From positions 1 to 64,000 of the forward strand of contig CAXBDA010000006.1 in assembly GCA_963974595.1 (NCBI GenBank): a stretch of 64,000 bases of DNA, in the 5' to 3' direction. A program made the translations under genes and the position numbers. The DNA is from PZPK01 sp963974595. GTDB taxonomy: Bacteria > Pseudomonadota > Gammaproteobacteria > Pseudomonadales > Oleiphilaceae. Position 1 is the first letter of the stretch. Each line of letters starts with the position of its first letter. The notes under the pieces are model-generated. The model did not search any database, was not told where the DNA came from, and saw only the letters and a program-made list of their open reading frames with translations. Below are positions 54,979 through 62,296 of this stretch, in pieces.

Positions 54979-56253
54979 CTATTCCATTAACGCTTTATTT
55001 AACTGGCCATCTCGAAATTCATCTTGAATATTTTTTGCAAAATTGAGGATATCCGTATCATTTGTATCATTTGGGGCAACAATTCGAGGTGTGACAAATA
55101 TAACAATCTCGGTTTCATCTATAACAACTTCTGTGGATTTAAAGAACACACCCAAGTATGGAATGTCACCCAAGAAAGGTACTTTATTTACATTCGTGCT
55201 TTTACGAGCTGAAGTAAGACCTGAAATAACAAAGGTTTCTTCATTTTTCGCATTAACCACCGACTCAACATTTCGAGTTAACAGACTTGGCACATCTCGC
55301 AACTGCTGGGCTTGATCGATAGTACTAACCTCTGCCCGAACCATACTTTTTATATTGTTTAACTTATCTACAAATGGCTCAATCTCCAGCATGATGCCGT
55401 ACTCTTTAAATGCTACTTCCACGCCATCACGACCAACGACCTGATAAGGAAATTCTCCTCCTGAATGGAATGATGCTCGTTCACCACTTCTTGCTAATAA
55501 TTTAGGCGCGGCTAATATTTTTGCATCCCCTGTTGCGGCCAACAGATCAATAGTTGATGTTAGAGAGGTTTTTAAACTCGCAAAACCAAAGAAGCTTAAA
55601 TCGGTAGGGGAAGTGTCACTTGGAAGGAACTTACCACGAGCAAATGTTTTTGATATGCCAACAGAAGGGCCGTTTGCTGATGTAGCCCAATTAATACCTA
55701 ATTGATTAGTTGCAAGACGGTTCACCTCAACCACCCTAACATCCATCCTAACCATCTTTTTAAGATCGAATTCTTGCACTTCCACTAACATAATAGAATC
55801 GGGTAATATCGCTTTTATTTGTTCAAGCTTAGGCACATCTTTAATTGATACATCACCACTAAAAACAATCTTACTTTGAACTTTATTAACACTCAGGCCT
55901 TCAATTGATGAAGACAATTTTTTAGCTAATGACACCTGAGCATCAACCTCAGTAGACAATACGGTTATTAAATATTCTGTTTGCCTATTGTGCTCTTGCC
56001 AAATATGTATAGATGTTTGCCCAATGGTTTCACCAACCAAAATCAGCTGTCCGTTTTCTAATGTTTTGTAACTAACAATTTTTGAGTTACCAACAGCAAT
56101 TCTTTCTACACCTGGGACCTCCAACACGCGAACATCACCTTGGAGTAGTCTTATATTTTTTTGTTTGACTTGATTTGAAATTACTTGTTGCGAGAACGTT
56201 GCAATGATTAACATTGCAATAATCACCCTAGCCTGTATAACTGCATTAATCAT
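54979..56253 (-). CDS. rcpA: Tad outer-membrane secretin RcpA/CpaC
   Basis: RcpA forms the outer-membrane channel for the Flp pilus. The 424-residue protein has a signal peptide, the pilus-secretin N domain (QGDVRVLEVPGVERIAVGNSKIVSYKTLENGQLILVGE), a BON-like middle, and the secretin core with GDAKILAAPKLLARSGERASFHSGGEFPYQV and VPFLGDIPYLGVFFK. It starts at ATG behind AAAGGA. The operon continues into tadA with a 13-base gap. Confidence 0.93.
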   Translation of the reverse strand: MINAVIQARVIIAMLIIATFSQQVISNQVKQKNIRLLQGDVRVLEVPGVERIAVGNSKIVSYKTLENGQLILVGETIGQTSIHIWQEHNRQTEYLITVLSTEVDAQVSLAKKLSSSIEGLSVNKVQSKIVFSGDVSIKDVPKLEQIKAILPDSIMLVEVQEFDLKKMVRMDVRVVEVNRLATNQLGINWATSANGPSVGISKTFARGKFLPSDTSPTDLSFFGFASLKTSLTSTIDLLAATGDAKILAAPKLLARSGERASFHSGGEFPYQVVGRDGVEVAFKEYGIMLEIEPFVDKLNNIKSMVRAEVSTIDQAQQLRDVPSLLTRNVESVVNAKNEETFVISGLTSARKSTNVNKVPFLGDIPYLGVFFKSTEVVIDETEIVIFVTPRIVAPNDTNDTDILNFAKNIQDEFRDGQLNKALME

Positions 56254-56358
56254 GACATCAATCCTTTGATTTCTTATACTGCGCCATTATTTTTGTTTAG
56301 ACATAATGACTCAAATCCTAATAATTTGACTATTAATAACTCAAAGCTCTCTAGTAGT

Positions 56359-57288
56359 TTAAATCTTTTTAAATTTTTGAAATTTCCTATCTTTTGCTTC
56401 CGTATCTGCTTTATTTGTTCCCGACACCAAGCCAAGGCCATCTACTAGCGTTTGTTTAACAAGCAATACGCCATCTTCTGATTTTCCACCTGCAAAAGAC
56501 TCTATCGTATTTTGTTTCTTTGTTAAGGTCCCGATATTGGGATAATTAGCATGCTGCTCATCTTCAGGATGGCGCAATAAGAAAATAAACCTAGCGTTAC
56601 TCCTGTCGACCAGTTGTTTTGCGGTAAGCAAAGAAGAAATATCTTTCAGGTTCACACCAATAGAGATGCTCGAGTAGCCTTCCTGCTCCTCACCCTCTAC
56701 CCAATACACTTCAGCATCAGCAATGGTACGTGTTCCTGTTGCCAGTACCGCTACATTTTCAAGCAACAGTACCAACGGGTCTGCAATATTGGCCTCTTGC
56801 TCATCACTGTCATTAAATCTCAATAACAAATCAATATGATCACCAGCCTCTAACATACTTGCATTGGACTGTACTTCATCAATATTAAACGTAAATGCCC
56901 GATGTTGTTTCTCCAGTAATTGAGAGAATGTTCTTGCGCCATTCAGACCTACGATAGAATTCCTGAGCAACGGCCTCCCTTCTGTTATATTTTCTGATAA
57001 TGTAAGGCCTGAATAATGTTTAAAATCACCAGGCGCAATATAATTATCAGGCAAGTATTCTACCGGTATTTCACGCACCGACATAACATCAGAATTGATG
57101 ATATCGCCTGCATTTAGATTAAACTTTGGCACAACAATAGCGATTTTCTCTCCGCCCTGACCATTAATTGAGGCGAGCATTTGTGCTTCTCTATTTTCAA
57201 GATATAGGCTTGTTGCCCCAACAGCCATACCGCCTAATATGATAGCTACCACTAACAACCAGATTGTCTTGAACTTATTCCCTGACAT
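56359..57288 (-). CDS. rcpC: Flp pilus assembly protein RcpC/CpaB
   Basis: From the ATG at 57288 the protein has 309 residues; the sequence GGAGGTAATA directly before it decides this start over an ATG four codons upstream. One N-terminal anchor helix (IWLLVVAIILGGMAVGATSLYL) precedes an SAF domain (IVVPKFNLNAGDIINSDVMSVREIP, GRPLLRNSIV). The CpaB family part AFTFNIDEVQSNASMLEAGDHIDLLLRF follows. RcpC is a periplasmic component that supports the secretin. Confidence 0.92.
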   Translation of the reverse strand: MSGNKFKTIWLLVVAIILGGMAVGATSLYLENREAQMLASINGQGGEKIAIVVPKFNLNAGDIINSDVMSVREIPVEYLPDNYIAPGDFKHYSGLTLSENITEGRPLLRNSIVGLNGARTFSQLLEKQHRAFTFNIDEVQSNASMLEAGDHIDLLLRFNDSDEQEANIADPLVLLLENVAVLATGTRTIADAEVYWVEGEEQEGYSSISIGVNLKDISSLLTAKQLVDRSNARFIFLLRHPEDEQHANYPNIGTLTKKQNTIESFAGGKSEDGVLLVKQTLVDGLGLVSGTNKADTEAKDRKFQKFKKI

Positions 57289-57351
57289 TATTACCTCCAT
57301 CTAATACAACAGTTTTGCTTTCTATTTAACAATTTTATAGTTAATAAACTA

Positions 57352-57537
57352 TTAGGTGGGTATGGACATTCCCCAAACATAACCCGCATAGCTGTCTTTG
57401 AAGCCGTCGTAAAGTAATTCAACGGTACTTTTGCCGCCTTTAACGGGCAAGAACATCAAGCCGGTAATAACAATAACAGCAACAGCATATTCAACTAGCG
57501 AGCTTCCCTTCTGTTTTACTTTCACGTTTTTATGCAT
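57352..57537 (-). CDS. Tiny second Flp-like pilin
   Basis: The 61-residue protein begins with a basic leader ending KQKG, followed by SSLVEYAVAVIVITGLMFLPV. This is the Flp/class III prepilin motif G-xxxxEY, with cleavage expected after the Gly. The remaining 30 residues (GFKDSYAGYVWGMSIPT) are short, so the mature protein is about 52 residues, like Flp-1 in other species. It is a separate gene between rcpC and an unknown exported protein. It may be a minor pilin or a second major pilin. Confidence 0.75.
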   Translation of the reverse strand: MHKNVKVKQKGSSLVEYAVAVIVITGLMFLPVKGGKSTVELLYDGFKDSYAGYVWGMSIPT

Positions 57538-57546
57538 TGCAATCCT

Positions 57547-58263
57547 TTACTTAGTAACTTCAACAACGACTACCTGTGTTTTATTTTTAGTTTTATTTTT
57601 AGTTTTATTTTTATTTTTATTTTTAGTTTGATTAAATGTTAAATTAAGCTCATCGGTATTTTTATTCATTATCATAACAGCCATATTTGCACTAGAAACT
57701 TTCCCTTGGGTGACATCGACCCACCCTCTCTTTAGGTAATAATCACGATAGAAATTAACATTCGATTTTACCGAAAATGAGTTTTCTAATAATAACGTTC
57801 GGCCTTTTTGATTAATATCTTCACTTTTAATATCACTGAGAACAGACGTGGTGTTCATTTTAGGAAAGCCTTTTCCTAAAATTATGACTGCGTTTTTATT
57901 AGGTATTTTACTCATTGCTAAAAGTGAGTAACTCCCCTTCCTTCCATTCTTTTTAACCTGCACTGTCATTAAAAATTTTTTTTCAGGTCGGCTAACAATC
58001 AAGTACGGATTTGCTTCAGTAATAATATAACCTGGGGCACCCTTTTTAACGGGGGTTTCCCATTTTGTCTTATAAAACTCAATAATATCAGTAACATTCC
58101 TTTGACTCGTCATTTCCATGATTTTCATAGTCTGACCGTTAACTGACATATTATTGCCAACAATTATGACTCTTTCATTTTTTGGAACAGGAAACTCTGG
58201 CCATTCTTCAGCATGAACACCCAAACAATAAGAACAAATATACACAAATAAAATTTTGCCCAT
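57547..58263 (-). CDS. Unknown exported protein with internal duplication, Tad locus
   Basis: The ATG at 58263, behind TGGAAGTG, gives 238 residues; a TTG 15 bases upstream is less likely. A signal peptide ends near VHAEE. Two similar segments are seen: IIEFYKTKWETPV with PYLIVSRPEKKFLMTVQV, and VNFYRDYYLKRGW with NMAVMIMNKNTDELNLTF. Each has the pattern FY-x-x-x-W or GW, then a hydrophobic strand, suggesting a duplicated domain. The C terminus is a low-complexity Lys/Asn/Thr run encoded by an AT-rich simple repeat at about 57579-57630. I do not recognise a family. It probably acts in the periplasm with the pilus. Confidence 0.7.
   Translation of the reverse strand: MGKILFVYICSYCLGVHAEEWPEFPVPKNERVIIVGNNMSVNGQTMKIMEMTSQRNVTDIIEFYKTKWETPVKKGAPGYIITEANPYLIVSRPEKKFLMTVQVKKNGRKGSYSLLAMSKIPNKNAVIILGKGFPKMNTTSVLSDIKSEDINQKGRTLLLENSFSVKSNVNFYRDYYLKRGWVDVTQGKVSSANMAVMIMNKNTDELNLTFNQTKNKNKNKTKNKTKNKTQVVVVEVTK
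57579..57630. repeat. Simple-sequence repeat in the 3' end of the unknown Tad-locus gene
   Basis: Six-base TTTTTA and TTTTAG-type units alternate through about 50 bases and encode the KNK-T repeats. All units are multiples of three bases, so gain or loss would keep the frame and only change tail length. Confidence 0.7.
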
Positions 58264-58268
58264 TATTT

Positions 58269-59057
58269 TCACTTCCAACGCCCCTTGGGTATTACGTCAG
58301 GCTTAACTATACCTAATTCCAAACTACCGCCACCAGAAAGCCCTAATGATGTCACTGAACTTAACGCGCTAGAAATCCCTGCAATATAGGATGTTGGTAT
58401 CAGCTTTTTGATCCTTTTTTTAACATTACTAGGCCCACTGGCATTCCATGCGTTACTTAACAGCGCAACATGGCTTGATGACGTCAGCGCTGCTCCGGGT
58501 AAAGGCAGCATAGCGAGTTTTTGCAACTCAACATTTACCGTACTCGTTTCAATACCCGTTTTCCCTAGAGATAAGCCTTTTTTCACAACGTTATTGATTG
58601 TGCTTGAAAGCCCTGCATTTTTTAACCCGGCAAGTGAAGTAGTTAATTTCACGTAACTATTTAATGGTTTAGGTTTTTCTTTTAATAAAAGGTCGTAACG
58701 TCCTTTGTGGGCAAACTTCATAAATGGGTTTACATTTATCGTATTGAGGGCTTTTGATTGTTTATCTTTAACGCTATCAATTTTCTCAAACCCCGAAGCA
58801 AATACTCGTGTGTTAATCTCACGCGCTATCTCATCATTTGCTTTGCTATTATAGTGCCCCCCTGACCACTTAGCTTTTTCGAAAGAGGCATAACGAGCAG
58901 CCTCATGAAGCTTATGCTGGGTATGACCTACTTTGGCTATATAAGACAGCCCTATTGCCATGGGCACTAAAACAAAAATAGCAGCAACTAATAACTCAAT
59001 GGTTGCCTGTCCACGCGCTTGTTTCAGAATAAAATTCCTGGCTATCTTCTTATTCAT
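58269..59057 (-). CDS. TadE-like pseudopilin with large periplasmic domain
   Basis: This 262-residue protein has the prepilin-type start QARG followed by QATIELLVAAIFVLVPMAIGLSYI, with Glu at position 5. The next part HTQHKLHEAARYASFEKAKWSGGHY is usual for TadE proteins. The rest is rich in Ser, Gly, Leu and Lys (SSALSSVTSLGLSGGGSLELG). It is the second TadE-like protein of the locus and overlaps no neighbour. It may take the role of TadF. Confidence 0.78.
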   Translation of the reverse strand: MNKKIARNFILKQARGQATIELLVAAIFVLVPMAIGLSYIAKVGHTQHKLHEAARYASFEKAKWSGGHYNSKANDEIAREINTRVFASGFEKIDSVKDKQSKALNTINVNPFMKFAHKGRYDLLLKEKPKPLNSYVKLTTSLAGLKNAGLSSTINNVVKKGLSLGKTGIETSTVNVELQKLAMLPLPGAALTSSSHVALLSNAWNASGPSNVKKRIKKLIPTSYIAGISSALSSVTSLGLSGGGSLELGIVKPDVIPKGRWK

Positions 59058-59079
59058 CCCTGACTACTTCCCTGTTAGT

Positions 59080-60552
59080 CTATGGTGTAGGTAAACCTAG
59101 CAGACCCTTCATTTTCAACTCTTCCTTTAAAGGTATATCTATTAGGTGGGGCTGCCAATAAGGATTGAAAGCGCTTCCATATTCTCGTTTTTTATCTGCT
59201 CTGGTGTTTTTTCCTTTATCATCAGTTGGCCTAACAAAGTAGGTTTCTGCTTTTGCCATTGCCGCAAGAGTGTTATTAATAAAACCACCTTTACTTTCAA
59301 TATCTAAGGGACCGCCTGTGCGAGTCATACCAATAGACTTGCTAGTTCGTATACCGCCACCACCCGTACTGTGTGGTTTTTCTAGTAAGACAGTAATGCC
59401 ACCACTGCCTCTTACTAAACCTTTCTGTGTCACCGCATAATACTTTCTGAGCCCCGAATAGGTTCCGATTGATTTTTTCAAACCATAATTCACATACGCT
59501 AGTTTTAAAGCTTTAGGGTTTTTACTTTTAAAAACAGAGGTCCACAACGCTGCGTCATCAAACGACTTGTATGCTTGAGCGCCTCCCCAGCCAACAGGTG
59601 CAATCTCCTTCCATGACGTCCACCGTCTCTTTAACTTGCTCCACTTCGTCTTTCTCCAATGAAAAGAGAAGGTGTCTTCGGCAGACCAATTATAGTAAGG
59701 GGCGAAAGACGCTCTTTTTAGACCAGCCGTTAATTGTGTTTTTCCCTCTCTAAACGCCCTTACTTCGATACCAAGCCATTTACCACCAAACTTAAAAAGT
59801 GTTTGATCTCTCCCCATCGTGAAGCCATCCCTGGATTTCAACGTGATATCTCTGAATTCATCCATGTTTTTCTTGTTTTCAAGCCACTTTTTTTTATTAG
59901 AAGTGGACTTACTTCTTACAATAGAAGGATCCCAGCGGGTGGTGAAGTTCTGATGAGAGTTAACAAAACCCTTAATGTTATTTACGGTTGCTACCAAACT
60001 GGCGTTAACCTCTGGATCGTTTGCCTTAACAACATCATCAAATGTTTGTTTAGCCACGACCATCGTCGCCACATGGAATGCCATTTGAGATATTTCGAGC
60101 ATATCTAATACCATATCAATGGCTGATACCATGGCATTCATTGAGGTTTCGGTTCCTACCGCTATGCCTTTGGCTGCATAGCTAAAACCCGCTGTAATAA
60201 AATTCAATACGGGAATCGAACTCGTTATTGCTTGAAAATTCTTGGTAAACACTTCAAACCAGCGCGCCCAAGAAGTCAGCGCCACCGCTTGGGCAACGGC
60301 AACATGATTTGCGACCATAGCACGATTTGTGTATGCCTTAAAATTCATATCTCTCGATTGAACCATCACGATACTATAAGCAGCAGCATCAGTCGTATTC
60401 TGCAATTTGGTTTTTTCATTAGTAATCTGACTTACATTGAACACATAAGCCATCGTCAAAGCCAAGACTCCTGCCATAGCGATAGCATAAACCAAGGCCT
60501 GGCCTCGTTGCTTTAAAGCCCTTATCCTTAAGGGTGTAACTAACTTCGACAT
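59080..60552 (-). CDS. TadG-like pilus assembly protein
   Basis: This 490-residue protein has the prepilin-type start LKQRG, then QALVYAIAMAGVLALTMAYVFNV and the TadE/G-like motif TKLQNTTDAAAYSIVMVQSRDMNFKAYTNRAMVANHVAVAQAVAL. Position 5 after the Gly is Tyr, not Glu. A second hydrophobic stretch near 115-150 follows. The C-terminal 300 residues are Trp/Lys-rich and without a recognised domain; the von Willebrand MIDAS motif of typical TadG is not evident. It is directly downstream of flp, an early position for a TadG. Confidence 0.75.
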   Translation of the reverse strand: MSKLVTPLRIRALKQRGQALVYAIAMAGVLALTMAYVFNVSQITNEKTKLQNTTDAAAYSIVMVQSRDMNFKAYTNRAMVANHVAVAQAVALTSWARWFEVFTKNFQAITSSIPVLNFITAGFSYAAKGIAVGTETSMNAMVSAIDMVLDMLEISQMAFHVATMVVAKQTFDDVVKANDPEVNASLVATVNNIKGFVNSHQNFTTRWDPSIVRSKSTSNKKKWLENKKNMDEFRDITLKSRDGFTMGRDQTLFKFGGKWLGIEVRAFREGKTQLTAGLKRASFAPYYNWSAEDTFSFHWRKTKWSKLKRRWTSWKEIAPVGWGGAQAYKSFDDAALWTSVFKSKNPKALKLAYVNYGLKKSIGTYSGLRKYYAVTQKGLVRGSGGITVLLEKPHSTGGGGIRTSKSIGMTRTGGPLDIESKGGFINNTLAAMAKAETYFVRPTDDKGKNTRADKKREYGSAFNPYWQPHLIDIPLKEELKMKGLLGLPTP

Positions 60553-60579
60553 TCATTCAATCCATTGAAAATCAATTCA

Positions 60580-60606
60580 GTAGACCTCTTGTACGCGGAG
60601 GCCTAC
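60580..60606 (-). other. Stem-loop behind the flp pilin gene
   Basis: A 9-bp stem (60580-60588 and 60598-60606, arm GTAGGCCTC in the transcript) with a 9-base loop includes a G-U pair that would be a mismatch on the other strand. No U run follows, so it is not a full terminator. It may protect flp mRNA or act as an attenuator, so that pilin exceeds assembly proteins. Confidence 0.5.
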
Positions 60607-60639
60607 ATACAAAGTAAAATAATAAAAAACAGTTAACTT

Positions 60640-60915
60640 TTACTTGTTACTTTTATTGTAAGAACTTAAGTCTTTATCAATTACAGCAGAAGCCGCGGCT
60701 TTTGCGGACTCTGTGCCAGCGGCTGTCACCTGAACTTGACCATTGCCACCACCAAGCTCTTGTGTAATGGCTGCCATTTGATTTCGAGCTGTATCACCAA
60801 AAATCCGAAAGACACCGATGGCGGCAATTGCAACCAACGCAACAATAATAATGTACTCAGTCATTCCTTGACCCCGTTGATTCTTTTTACTTAACGCTTT
60901 GATCTTACCTTTCAT
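60640..60915 (-). CDS. flp: Flp family type IVb pilin
   Basis: This is the major Flp pilin subunit. The 91-residue protein has a basic leader ending NQRG, then QGMTEYIIIVALVAIAAIGVFRIFGDT, with the diagnostic G-xxxxEY site. Cleavage after Gly would leave about 72 residues. The tail is Gly/Ala/Ser-rich and ends SSYNKSNK. AAAGGA lies seven bases before the ATG. It is first in the Tad operon; a class III prepilin peptidase (TadV) is needed, but none is seen in the window. Confidence 0.92.
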   Translation of the reverse strand: MKGKIKALSKKNQRGQGMTEYIIIVALVAIAAIGVFRIFGDTARNQMAAITQELGGGNGQVQVTAAGTESAKAAASAVIDKDLSSYNKSNK

Positions 60916-61642
60916 AATTAAACATCCTTTTTTGATTAAAAACTTCCATTTTTACAATAGTCAACTACAGAAAATACACTATGATGGTCAAACTATAGCC
61001 GGGTTTTATCTACCACTTAATCAAGCAGCAAATCACGGGATATGACGAGCACTTATTTGCGCCTTTACAATAAGGCCGTACATATCAAATTTCTTACCTG
61101 CCAAATAAGTCAGCTTGCTCTTTTAAAGCTAACATGACAAAACATTAACGGCAGGAAATAGACTGACAAAGTGGGGTAAGCGCTTTGACTGTATTCCAGC
61201 AATTAAAAATAGCTACACCCTGAGCCTTGCTTGCTTAGCAACACAATTAAATTAAGAAATAGCTATATATTATGAGTATTCTTATGAGAGGGGTTTTGCG
61301 TAGGTCCATTACGCGCGGTTAACCATCCTTAAGTTAGCTCCTGCTAAAACTCTATCCTTGCTTACACTTTGTATCTTTTTTATAACACAATTTGAAGTTC
61401 GTCATTGTAGTGGCAAGCATTCTAATATTATAAAAAGCATCTGTCAGTAGGACAGTAATAATAATTTTAAAAAATCTCGGCTAAAATACATTCTTGTCGC
61501 TTTCAGACATAAAGATAGAAACTGATTATGTGTATACTCACCATGCAATACATTTCAAAATCACGCCTGATAATTACTCGAAAGATACTCTACAATAGAA
61601 TCAAAACAAGCCCAATCATTAAGACCGAGCCTTTCTACAATT
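60916..61642. other. Long intergenic region between flp and the TadD-like gene
   Basis: These 727 bases between divergent genes carry no convincing coding frame. They should hold the flp promoter. A weak -35 (TTGACT near 60964-60959, minus strand) is present without a convincing -10. An inverted repeat CTGTC-AGTAG-GACAG lies at 61441-61455, and AAATAGCTA occurs twice about 50 bases apart. No tRNA or riboswitch is visible. Confidence 0.6.
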
Positions 61643-62128
61643 ATGAGTAATATATTAGCGAAACAATATCTGATTATTTTATTTGTGTTTATTTTAACAG
61701 CCTGCACTACCGTTAAAACTGAAACCGATGCACAAAAAAGCATGGCACTATTTACAAAGGCCCAACAAGCTTATCAAGAAGGCATGCTTGAAGAAGCGGA
61801 AGCTAATTTTATTAAAATCACCAAATTAAACCCTGAGTTTTATGAGGCATGGTTTCGGCTAGGCAATATTTATGTGCGTACTGGCCAATTGAAAGCGGCA
61901 GAGCGTATGTTCGAAAAAAGCGCAAATATTAGCCCAGAAAAATATAGAGCATGGAATAACCTGGCAATCACCTATATAAAACAGGCGGTGGCGGTGCTAA
62001 AAGAAGGCAAAGAATATATGAAGTCAGGGAGTGAAGAAGAAATGCTGGCGAATGAAATGACGCTCCGCCTAATTGATGCGATCACCAAACCCTATCAAGA
62101 AACTCAGCAGAGTGATAATTTCCATTAA
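61643..62128 (+). CDS. tadD: TadD-like TPR lipoprotein
   Basis: This 161-residue protein has a lipoprotein signal (LIILFVFILTACTT, lipid cysteine at 21). Three tetratricopeptide repeats follow: AQQAYQEGMLEEAEANFIKITKLNPEF, AWFRLGNIYVRTGQLKAAERMFEKSANISPEK and AWNNLAITYIKQAVAVLKEGK. TadD is the pilotin-like lipoprotein of Tad loci. It is transcribed away from the flp operon. No clear ribosome-binding site precedes the ATG. Confidence 0.82.
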   Translation: MSNILAKQYLIILFVFILTACTTVKTETDAQKSMALFTKAQQAYQEGMLEEAEANFIKITKLNPEFYEAWFRLGNIYVRTGQLKAAERMFEKSANISPEKYRAWNNLAITYIKQAVAVLKEGKEYMKSGSEEEMLANEMTLRLIDAITKPYQETQQSDNFH

Positions 62129-62296
62129 ATCCTTACGTTATCGCCCTCAGTACCACGCATTCCCTTTATGACATCAGTCATTCCAACTGGTAAACATAAC
62201 AACTAAAATCATATAGAGCACGCCAGAAAACTAATTCGCCGCTAGAGCAACTAGCCCGAAGGCTCATATGTATTAGATTTAATTTTGTTAGTAGCG

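Noticed and set aside
57431..57631. Plus-strand frame with a Leu/Phe/Val-rich repeat end
   Set aside because: It is the complement of the Lys/Asn/Thr repeat and the small pilin gene, with no independent support.
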